Shown piece by piece: positions 51,062-58,380 of a stretch of 64,000 nt of DNA (position 1 is its first letter; each line of letters starts with the position of its first letter). A program made the translations under genes and the position numbers. The notes beneath the pieces are model-generated. The model saw only the letters and a list, made by a program, of their open reading frames with translations, was not told the DNA's origin and made no database searches. The stretch is taken from the NCBI RefSeq assembly GCF_016616885.1, contig NZ_CP067102.1, forward strand, positions 744,001 through 808,000, read 5' to 3'. This stretch comes from Bradyrhizobium diazoefficiens. GTDB lineage: Bacteria; Pseudomonadota; Alphaproteobacteria; Rhizobiales; Xanthobacteraceae.

Positions 51062-52387
51062 CTACGGCTTTGAAAACGTCGCCCTGAACTGCGCCGGGTA
51101 GCGCGCGCCCTGCAAGCCTCCGCGCGCGACGTAGGAGGCGATCAGCGCCCACCACAGCCCGGCATTGCCGAGCGATTGCAGCGCCCACCAGGTAACCAGG
51201 AAGATCGCGAGCGAAACCAGCATCAGATTGCGCATCTCGCGCGCCCAGGTCGCGCCGACATAGATCCCATCGAAGCCGAAGGCGAACACGCCAGGGATCG
51301 GCGCCATCACCACGAACGGCAGGAAATCGCGCGCCGCACGGCGCACGTCTTCGCTCGCCGTCATGACATCGATCAGGGCCGGACCGAACAGGGCGAACAG
51401 CGTCGCGACGACCATTGCAAAGCCAAGGCCCCACAGCAGCACGAGCCGGGTCGAATCGGAAAAGCCTTTGGCATCGCGCGCGCCAAAGGTACGGCCACAA
51501 AGCTGCTGCGCGGCGTTGGCAAGGCCGTCGAGGAAGAAGGCGCTGACCAGCAGGAAGTTGTTGAGCACGGAGTTTGCCGCCAGCGTCACGTCGCCGGCGC
51601 GCGCGCCCTTGGCGGTGAAGAACAGGAACACGGCGATCAGCGCCGCGGTGCGGATCAGGATGTCGGAGTTCACCGACAGCAGCCGCATCAGCTTCGTCCG
51701 GTCGAACAGGCGCGCGCGGGGAACGGCAAAGCCGCCGTCCGCGTAGCGCCGGCAGACGATCACGCCGAGGACGAAGCCGACAGCCTCCGACAGCAGCGCC
51801 GCGATCGCCGCTCCCGCGATACCGGTGTCGTAAACCAGCACCAGCAACAGGGTCGCCGCGGTGTTGATGAGGTTGATCGCAATCTGGAGCCATAGCGCCG
51901 AACTGGCGCGGGCCTGGCCCACCAGCCAGCCAAGGATCACGTAATTGGCCAGCGCCAGCGGCGCCGACCAGATCCGGATCATGAAATAGGTCTTTGCCGC
52001 GCGCGTCACGCCCTCGCTGCCGCCCATCAGGTCGAACAGCGCGCCTGCGAGCGGCAATTGCAGCGCAATCAGCGCGGCGCCGATCAGGCCGGCGACGATG
52101 AAGCCGCGCACCAGGATTACGGTCTGCTCGCGCGTCTCGCCCGCGCCGAGCGCCTGCGCAGTGAAGGCGAGCGTGCTCATCCGCAGGAAGCCGAACAGCC
52201 AGAACAGGCAGTCGAAGATCACCGAGGCCATTGCGACGCCGCCGAGCAGGGCGGCATCGTCGAGCCGTCCGATCGCGGTGGTCGAGACCACGCCGATCAG
52301 CGGCGTGGTGAGGTTCGCGACCATCGCGGGGCCTGCGATGGCGAACACCTGGCGGCTGCCGATCCTGGGATGAAGCGGTGCGTTCAT
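51062..52387 (-). CDS. MATE-family (DinF-like) efflux transporter
   Basis: 441 residues with twelve predicted membrane helices. The first MatE half contains FAIAGPAMVANLTTPLIGVV and IGRLDDAALLGGVAMASVIF; the second contains FFLDGLANAAQQLCGRTFGA, the DinF-type motif. Proteins of this branch export toxic organic compounds or bile-salt-like molecules. It is unrelated in sequence detail to the MATE protein at 25185, which belongs to the NorM-like branch with a proline-rich tail. Confidence 0.9.
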   Translation of the reverse strand: MNAPLHPRIGSRQVFAIAGPAMVANLTTPLIGVVSTTAIGRLDDAALLGGVAMASVIFDCLFWLFGFLRMSTLAFTAQALGAGETREQTVILVRGFIVAGLIGAALIALQLPLAGALFDLMGGSEGVTRAAKTYFMIRIWSAPLALANYVILGWLVGQARASSALWLQIAINLINTAATLLLVLVYDTGIAGAAIAALLSEAVGFVLGVIVCRRYADGGFAVPRARLFDRTKLMRLLSVNSDILIRTAALIAVFLFFTAKGARAGDVTLAANSVLNNFLLVSAFFLDGLANAAQQLCGRTFGARDAKGFSDSTRLVLLWGLGFAMVVATLFALFGPALIDVMTASEDVRRAARDFLPFVVMAPIPGVFAFGFDGIYVGATWAREMRNLMLVSLAIFLVTWWALQSLGNAGLWWALIASYVARGGLQGARYPAQFRATFSKP

Positions 52388-52478
52388 GTCAGGTGCGTGT
52401 ATCTGAGCCCTGCGCCGAATGCACCATCGCGGCCGGCATGGCGTGCCTGCACCGGCCGCGCAGTCCGGAAGGCGTTAG

Positions 52479-52580
52479 AGCGTTTTCGAGCGAAGTGGAT
52501 ACCGGTTCGCGTCAAGAAAACGCGTCAAAGCAAGAATCTAGAGCCCCGTTCCGACTTCATCGGAACGGGAAAGACTCTAG
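52479..52580 (+). repeat. AGCGTTTTC...GAGCCCCG repeat, copy 2
   Basis: It is the second copy of the element at 49301, in the same orientation: AGCGTTTTCGAGCGAAGTGG, ATACCGGTTCGCGTCAAGAA and AACGCGTCAAAGCAAGAATC TAGAGCCCCG, ending with the hairpin GTTCCGAC-TTC-ATCGGAAC. Its end provides the stop codon of the minus-strand DUF6460-like gene (52577-52579). Confidence 0.85.
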
Positions 52581-52879
52581 CGGCGCGGGGAGCCGAACAG
52601 GCGCGACAACAGCCAGATCGGGATCACGATGACCGCGCCGAGCAGGAAGTAGCGCCACAGCCAGTTCACGGCATCGAAGCCAAGATCCCAGAGACGCTGG
52701 AACAGCAGACGAATGCTGATGAGGATATTCCAGGGATCAAAGCCGATCGCGGCCAGAACCACGCCGACCAGGATCGAGAGCAGCACCAGGCGAAACGCGA
52801 CCGCCAGCGGCGAGCCGCCGAGAAAGCGGTGCAGGCCATCGCTGCGGCCGGCCGGCAAATCTCTGACGTCGTGGGCCAT
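52577..52879 (-). CDS. DUF6460-like membrane protein
   Basis: 100 residues. FRLVLLSILVGVVLAAIGFD and WRYFLLGAVIVIPIWLLSRL are two membrane helices, joined by NILISIRLLFQRLWDLGFDA, which is amphipathic. Such 90-100 residue proteins are common in Bradyrhizobium and relatives (DUF6460). Function is unknown. The C-terminal codons and stop lie in the repeat at 52479-52580. Confidence 0.75.
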   Translation of the reverse strand: MAHDVRDLPAGRSDGLHRFLGGSPLAVAFRLVLLSILVGVVLAAIGFDPWNILISIRLLFQRLWDLGFDAVNWLWRYFLLGAVIVIPIWLLSRLFGSPRR

Positions 52880-53030
52880 CTCAAACTCCTTGGGCGGATT
52901 CGCCCGGATTATAGGTCACGGCGGGGGACATGGGGAACCCGCAATGGGCCGTCAATCAGCTTACCGCATTTTAATTCGGGCAGGCGGGAGCGGCCTCAGA
53001 TTTGGGTCCGCTGCCGGCAGCGAGCTCGGT

Positions 53031-53155
53031 CACCTCTCCCGCTTGCGGGAGAGGTCGGCGCGGAGCGCCGGGTGAGGGTTCTTTCCTCTGGGGGAATCCC
53101 GATGCGGAGTACCCTCTCTCCCCAACCCTCTCCCGAAAGCGGGAGAGGGAGCGCA
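53031..53155. repeat. CCTCTCCCGC palindromic repeat, copy 2
   Basis: CACCTCTCCCGCTTGCGGGA then GAGGTCGGCG opens it, GGTGAGGGTTCTTTCCTCTG lies in the middle, and CAACCCTCTCCCGAAAGCGG then GAGAGGGAGCGC closes it. The arrangement is the same as at 45451-45566. It lies 20 bp downstream of the ligase stop. Confidence 0.85.
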
Positions 53156-53174
53156 CTACCTTCGTGGCGGCAAT

Positions 53175-54836
53175 TCATACCTCAATCTCCGCCGCCTCCG
53201 CTTTCAGCATCTTTTCCAGCGTTTCCAGCCGGTCGGCCTCCCGCGGCGGCTTGTCCCAGCGGAGCCGGCTGATGCGGGGGAAGCGCATGGCGACGCCGGA
53301 TTTGTGCCGCGGCGAGCGCTGCAGGCCCTCGAAGGCGACCTCCAGCACCAGTCCCTTGTCGCCCTCATGTATGACGTGACGGACGGGGCCGAACTTTTCC
53401 GTGGTGTTGCGGCGCACGAAGCGGTCGATCTGCAACAGCTCCTCGTCGGTGAAGCCGAAATAGGCCTTTCCGACCGGCACCAGCTCGTCGCCGTTCTCGC
53501 TCTCGGTCCAGACGCCAAAGGTGTAGTCGGAATAATAGGACGAGCGCTTGCCGTGGCCGCGCTGCGCATACATCAGCACGGCGTCGATGATGTGCGGATC
53601 GCGCTTCCACTTCCACCATTGGCCCTTTGGCCGTCCTGGCAGATAAGGCGCATCGCGCCGCTTCAGCATCACGCCCTCGACGGCGTCGGCATCTTCGCCC
53701 GCGCCGGCACTCGCGGGATCGGCGCGCGCGGCGGTGAGTGCCTCCCAGCTCGCGAAGGGAACTGTGGGCGATAAATCGATCCGGGGATCACCTAGCTTGG
53801 TGATGAACGTCTCCAGTCGCTCGCGCCGCTCCGCGAACGGCAGCTCGCGAAGATCGTTCTCGTCGTCGCCAAGCAGATCGTAGGCGCGGAGGTGGATCGG
53901 AAACTCCTTGATCAGCTTCGGCGAGACCACCTTGCGGTTGAGGCGCTGTTGCAGGACGTTGAAGCTTTGCACGCGGCCCTCGCGCAGGATCAGAAGCTCG
54001 CCGTCGATGGCGCCGGGGAGGCTCAGCGCCGGCACGAGGTCCGGAAAGCTTCCCGTGATGTCCTCGCCGGTGCGCGAATAGAGCCGCGCGGTGATCTGTC
54101 CGAGTTCGTCGCGGCCCGCTACCGCCTGCACGCGGATGCCGTCCCATTTCCATTCGGCGACGTAGTCGGCAGGATCGAGCGCGGCGAAATCGGTGTCCTC
54201 GATCGCATGCGCCAGCATCACCGGGCGGAACGGTGCGGGATCGCGATTGACCGGTTTTTCGGCGCGGCCTTCCAGCCAGGCGAACAGGTCGAGATAGGGT
54301 GGCGCCAAGCCCGGCCAGATCAGCTCGACCTCGTGCGGGTCCTTATCGCCGAGCGTCGCGGCTGCGGTCTTCGCCAGCCGCGCGGAGATGCCGATGCGCA
54401 ACGCGCCGGTGACGAGCTTCAACAGTGCCCAGCGGCCGGTCTCGTCGAGCTCGTCGAGCCAGCGTTCGAGCTGCTTTGGCAGCTCGGTCTTGCCGAGCAT
54501 GCGCAGCGTGGTGACGACTTCGGTCAGCGTTGGGGGCGGCGGGTTGTTGTGGGCCGCCATGGCCGCCTTCGGCCACATCAGCGCCACCGTCTCCGAGAGA
54601 TCGCCAACATAATCGTAGCTCAGCCCGAACAGCACCTCATCGGTGCGCGACGCAATGAGATCGCGGATCAGCGCCGGTTTTGCATGCTTGAAGCTCAGCG
54701 CGCCGGTGAGCGCGGCCAGTGCGTAGCCGCGGTCGGGATCGCCGACCTCGCGAAAATAGCTGATGAGCAGCCGCAGCTTGTTGTTGCGGCCGGGCTCGTA
54801 GGCGAGGCGGTCCAAGAGTTCGGCGAAGCGGTTCAT
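53175..54836 (-). CDS. ATP-dependent DNA ligase, repair-cluster type
   Basis: 553 residues. It seals DNA nicks using ATP. An N-terminal helical DNA-binding domain (1-200) precedes the adenylyltransferase core, where K230 in EWKWDGIRVQ (KxDG) is the AMP-accepting lysine; RLYSRTGEDIT, IDGELLI and EGVMLKRR are further nucleotidyltransferase motifs, and QWWKWKRDPHIIDAVLMYAQ begins the OB domain. This is the form found with the exonuclease, Lhr helicase and PdeM phosphoesterase, unlike the LigD type. The start ATG overlaps the stop of the exonuclease gene (54833-54836), so translation is coupled. Confidence 0.94.
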   Translation of the reverse strand: MNRFAELLDRLAYEPGRNNKLRLLISYFREVGDPDRGYALAALTGALSFKHAKPALIRDLIASRTDEVLFGLSYDYVGDLSETVALMWPKAAMAAHNNPPPPTLTEVVTTLRMLGKTELPKQLERWLDELDETGRWALLKLVTGALRIGISARLAKTAAATLGDKDPHEVELIWPGLAPPYLDLFAWLEGRAEKPVNRDPAPFRPVMLAHAIEDTDFAALDPADYVAEWKWDGIRVQAVAGRDELGQITARLYSRTGEDITGSFPDLVPALSLPGAIDGELLILREGRVQSFNVLQQRLNRKVVSPKLIKEFPIHLRAYDLLGDDENDLRELPFAERRERLETFITKLGDPRIDLSPTVPFASWEALTAARADPASAGAGEDADAVEGVMLKRRDAPYLPGRPKGQWWKWKRDPHIIDAVLMYAQRGHGKRSSYYSDYTFGVWTESENGDELVPVGKAYFGFTDEELLQIDRFVRRNTTEKFGPVRHVIHEGDKGLVLEVAFEGLQRSPRHKSGVAMRFPRISRLRWDKPPREADRLETLEKMLKAEAAEIEV

Positions 54837-55870
54837 GCCTCGGCCTCGTCTTGAACCGGCGGCTCGCTCTCCTCCTCCTCGCCATAGCCGACGAGATCCA
54901 GCGGTTGCGCTCGCAAGCCACGCGACCTGCACCAATGCACCAGTGCATCTTCCTGGCCGTGGGTGACCCAGATCTCGCCGGCGCCGGTAGCAGCGATCGT
55001 TGCGGTGAGGCCGTCCCAATCGGCGTGGTCGGAGATCACCAGTGGCAATTCGATGCCGCGCTGCCGCGCGCGGGCGCGCACGCGCACCCATCCCGATGCG
55101 AAGGCGGTGACGGGATCAGGAAAGCGCCGCGTCCAGAGATCGGAGGTCGCCGAGGGCGGTGCGAGCGTGATGGTGCCGGCAAGCGCCGCCTTCTTCACGC
55201 CCATTGCCGGCCTGAGCTCGCCGAGGTCGATGCCGCGGCTCTGGTAGTAGTGCGTGATCGCTTCCATCGCGCCATGCAGGTAGATCGGCGCGTCATAGCC
55301 GGTCTGGCGCAGCAACGCGATCACGCGCTGCGCCTTGCCGAGCGAATAGGCGCCGACGAGATGCGCGCGCTCGGGAAACAGCGCGACCGAGGCCAGCAGC
55401 TTCTTCACCTCGAAGGCCGCATCGCCGTGGCGAAACACCGGCAGGCCAAACGTCGCCTCGGTGATGAAGACATCGCAGGGCACGAGTTCGAACGGGACGC
55501 AGGTCGGGTCGGGCGCGTCCTTGTAATCGCCGGAGGCGACGATGCAGGTGTCCTCGGCTGTGACCGCGATCTGCGCCGAGCCCAGCACGTGGCCGGCCGG
55601 GTGAAACTTGACCTTGACGTCGCCGAGCCGGATCTCCTCGCCATAGCTGATGACTTGCGTCGAGCCGGCAAAGTTCTCGCCGTAGCGTAGCCGCATCATG
55701 TCCAGCGTTTCCTGCGTCGCCAGCACGGCGCCATGGCCGGCGCGGGCGTGGTCGGAATGCCCGTGGGTGATCACGGCCCGGTCGACCGGTCGGATAGGAT
55801 CGATATGGAAGCCGCCGGGCTTGCAGCACAGGCCGTCAGCAGTTGGCAACAGGATGTCTTGCGGGCGCAT
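54833..55870 (-). CDS. Ligase-associated MBL/beta-CASP DNA exonuclease
   Basis: 345 residues. The metallo-beta-lactamase motif HGHSDH (H36, H38, D40, H41) is preceded by DPIRPVDRAVIT. Further metal ligands appear in FHPAGHVLGSAQI and ASGDYKDAPDPTC, then ISDHADWDGL and WVTHGQEDALVHW at the C-terminus. The protein is the exonuclease member of the ligase-associated set (related to Artemis/SNM1). It probably trims 3' or 5' ends before ligation. It is the upstream gene of the pair, with its stop overlapping the ligase start. An in-frame ATG at 56101 would add 77 residues without conserved sequence. Confidence 0.93.
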   Translation of the reverse strand: MRPQDILLPTADGLCCKPGGFHIDPIRPVDRAVITHGHSDHARAGHGAVLATQETLDMMRLRYGENFAGSTQVISYGEEIRLGDVKVKFHPAGHVLGSAQIAVTAEDTCIVASGDYKDAPDPTCVPFELVPCDVFITEATFGLPVFRHGDAAFEVKKLLASVALFPERAHLVGAYSLGKAQRVIALLRQTGYDAPIYLHGAMEAITHYYQSRGIDLGELRPAMGVKKAALAGTITLAPPSATSDLWTRRFPDPVTAFASGWVRVRARARQRGIELPLVISDHADWDGLTATIAATGAGEIWVTHGQEDALVHWCRSRGLRAQPLDLVGYGEEEESEPPVQDEAEA

Positions 55871-55943
55871 GCCTGATATATAGGTCGCTCCACCGCGTCT
55901 TCGAGTCACCACCCGCTTCACACGCTTCGCTTCCTGGTTCCCA

Positions 55944-56870
55944 ATGCCGCTCCGCCTGTTTCTGACCTCCGGCGATCTCATGGCTGACCGCCGTTTCGAG
56001 TTCGCACGCGACCTCCAGCTCAAGGGCGATCTGCCCGCCGCCGCCGATCTCATCGAACAGGCGATCGAGCTTGCACCGAATTTTACCTCGGCCTGGTTCA
56101 CGCTCGGCGAAATCCGTCAGCAGCTCGGCGAGCGCGACAAGGCGATCGCGGCGTTTCGCAAAGCGCGCGAGTCCGATCCTGGGGACCAGCACGGCGCCGG
56201 CCTGCATCTGATGCGGCTTGGCGACACTGAGATGGCGGAGATGCCAAAAGCCTATGTGCAGGCGCTGTTCGATCAATACGCGCCGCGCTTCGAGCACGCG
56301 CTGATCAACGATCTCGGCTATCGCGCCCCCGCGCTGATCTTCAAGGCGGTGCTGGCCGCGCGCGTCGCGGCGAAGAAGCCGGCGTTCTTCAAGCGCACCA
56401 TCGATCTCGGCTGCGGCACCGGCCTCGCGGCAGCCGCCTTCGCCAAGCAGGTCGACCACTTCATCGGCATCGATCTGTCGCCAGGGATGATCAAGGAGGC
56501 GCGCGCCACCGAGCTCTACGCCGAGCTCGAGGTCGCCGACATGATCGAGGGCCTGCGCGGCAAGGCGGACGCGAGTGCGAACCTCGTCGTCGCTGCGGAT
56601 GCGTTCGTCTATCTCTCCGATCTCGCGCCTGTGCTGATCGAGGCCAGGCGCGTGCTCGTATCAGGCGGCGTGCTCGCCTTCACGCTGGAGACGCATGACG
56701 GCAGCGGCATCGTTCTCGGTGAAGGCCTGCGCTATGCCCACGCGGCGGAATATGTGCGCGGCGCGATCGCCAAGGCCGGACTGGAGCTGCTGACTCTCGA
56801 GCCGGCGTCTCCGCGCATCGAGAACAACGAGCCGGTGCGCGGTCTCGTCGTCGTTGCCGAGAAATCTTGA
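55944..56870 (+). CDS. TPR-linked SAM-dependent methyltransferase
   Basis: 308 residues. One or two TPR units occupy about 13-75 (RRFEFARDLQLKGDLPAAAD, then TSAWFTLGEIRQQLGERDKA). The methyltransferase domain follows: TIDLGCGTGLAAAAFAKQVD (SAM-binding glycine loop), GIDLSPGMIKEARA and FVYLSDLAPVLIEARRVLVS. It matches the COG4976 predicted methyltransferases. The substrate is unknown. It is divergent from the exonuclease gene across 73 bp. An ATG at 55980 is an alternative start. Confidence 0.88.
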   Translation: MPLRLFLTSGDLMADRRFEFARDLQLKGDLPAAADLIEQAIELAPNFTSAWFTLGEIRQQLGERDKAIAAFRKARESDPGDQHGAGLHLMRLGDTEMAEMPKAYVQALFDQYAPRFEHALINDLGYRAPALIFKAVLAARVAAKKPAFFKRTIDLGCGTGLAAAAFAKQVDHFIGIDLSPGMIKEARATELYAELEVADMIEGLRGKADASANLVVAADAFVYLSDLAPVLIEARRVLVSGGVLAFTLETHDGSGIVLGEGLRYAHAAEYVRGAIAKAGLELLTLEPASPRIENNEPVRGLVVVAEKS

Positions 56871-56987
56871 GTCTAGGCGCTAAACACCGGCAATTTGCGC
56901 GTCATTGTGTCGCTCAGCGACGAACTTCCTACTTGCGACACGTGGTGTGAAGCCAGCACAATGCGCGCAGCAGGGAGAGAAACCACG

Positions 56988-58217
56988 ATGACGAAGAATC
57001 CTTCGCGGCGCGATGTCAGCGCCGCCGCGCTCGCCACTATGGCCGCATCCGTCTTGCCCGCGCCCTATGTCTGGGCCGCGGAGAAGAAATACGATGCCGG
57101 CGCCAGCGACACCGAGATCAAGATCGGGCAGACCGTGCCGCATTCCGGCCCCGGCTCGCTCTACGGCGTGCTCGGGCGGATCGGCGAGGCCTATTTCCAG
57201 ATGCTGAACGAGAAGGGCGGCATCAACGGGCGCAAGATCAAGTTTCTCACCATGGACGACGCCTACAGCGCGCCGAAATGCGTCGAGGCGACGCGGCGCC
57301 TCGTCGAGCAGGAAGAGGTGCTCGCGCTCTACGGCTCGCTCGGCACCGCGCCGCAGACCGCCGTGCACAAATACCTGAACTCCAAGGGCGTGCCGCAGTT
57401 GCTGCTCAACACCGGCGCGTCGAAATGGAATAACCCGAAGGAGTTCAAGTGGACGATGGCGGGCCTGCCGCTCTATCCGACCGAGGCGCGCATCCTGGCG
57501 CGGCACGTCGTCAGCGTGAAGCCGAACGCCAAAGTCGGCATCCTCTACCAGAACGACGATTTCGGCCGCGACTTCCTGGGTCCGTTCAAGAAGGTGCTGG
57601 CCGACGCCGGTGGCACCGCATCTGTCATCATGGAGCAGACCTACGATCTCACCGATCCCACGGTCGATTCCCAGCTCATCAATCTCTCCAAGTCGGGCGC
57701 CGACGTGTTCTACAACATCTCCACCGGCAAGGCGTCGTCGCAGTCGATCCGCAAAGTCGCCGAGCTCGGCTGGAAGCCGCTGCAGCTGTTGTCGGCGGGC
57801 TCGACCGGCCGCTCGATCCTCAACGCCGCGGGCCTCGAGAACGCCGCCGGCATCGTCGCCATCCGCTACAACAAGGAGGTCGGCCTGCCGAAATGGGAGA
57901 AGGACCCGGATGTGATGGCGTTCGAGGAGCTGCGCAAGAAGTACATCCCGACCATCGACCCCGACAACACCATCGCCCTTGCCGGCTACGGCCAGGCCGT
58001 GACCATGGGCGAGATCCTGCGCCGCTGCGGCGACGAGCTCACCCGTGCCAATGTGCTGAAGCAGGCGTCCACGCTCAAAGGCTTCCACTCGCCCTATTTC
58101 CTCGACGGCGTCACCTACGACTACACGCCCGAGGACTACACGCCGATGAAGACGCTGTTCATCTCGATCTTCAGCGGCAAGGACTGGGACATCTCCGACA
58201 AGCCGATGTCGGAGTAG
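56988..58217 (+). CDS. Branched-chain amino-acid-type ABC transporter binding protein
   Basis: 409 residues. A twin-arginine-like signal (SRRDVSAAALATMAASVLPA) precedes the mature domain. The Peripla_BP_6 pattern is IKIGQTVPHSGPGSLYGVLG, then NEKGGINGRKIKFLTMDDAY, VGILYQNDDFGRDFLGPFKK and ALAGYGQAVTMGEILRRCG. Related Bradyrhizobium binding proteins take aromatic acids or amino acids. No permease or ATPase genes are adjacent. It lies between the two halves of the repair cluster. ATG 56988 is chosen because it gives the signal peptide; upstream ATGs do not. Confidence 0.88.
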   Translation: MTKNPSRRDVSAAALATMAASVLPAPYVWAAEKKYDAGASDTEIKIGQTVPHSGPGSLYGVLGRIGEAYFQMLNEKGGINGRKIKFLTMDDAYSAPKCVEATRRLVEQEEVLALYGSLGTAPQTAVHKYLNSKGVPQLLLNTGASKWNNPKEFKWTMAGLPLYPTEARILARHVVSVKPNAKVGILYQNDDFGRDFLGPFKKVLADAGGTASVIMEQTYDLTDPTVDSQLINLSKSGADVFYNISTGKASSQSIRKVAELGWKPLQLLSAGSTGRSILNAAGLENAAGIVAIRYNKEVGLPKWEKDPDVMAFEELRKKYIPTIDPDNTIALAGYGQAVTMGEILRRCGDELTRANVLKQASTLKGFHSPYFLDGVTYDYTPEDYTPMKTLFISIFSGKDWDISDKPMSE

Positions 58218-58241
58218 GCGGTCTCTCCGCGATCGAGCTGC

Positions 58242-58331
58242 CGTAGGGTGGGCAAAGGCGCTCTTGCGCCGTGCCCACCATTTTCCCTGACGACGACTGC
58301 GGTGGGCACGCTTCGCTTTGCCCAGCCTACG
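58242..58331. repeat. CGTAGGGTGGGCAAAG...CTTTGCCCAGCCTACG palindromic repeat
   Basis: CGTAGGGTGGGCAAAG (58242-58257) pairs with CTTTGCCCAGCCTACG (58316-58331). A nested hairpin, GTGGGCAAAGGCGC / GCGCCGTGCCCAC, lies in the left half, and GGTGGGCACGCTTCG closes the right half. It occupies most of the 163-bp gap between the binding-protein gene and the helicase gene. Confidence 0.8.
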
Positions 58332-58380
58332 AGACCTTCACCCCTCGACGAACCCATCGCCACGGCTTACCTGTGATGCC

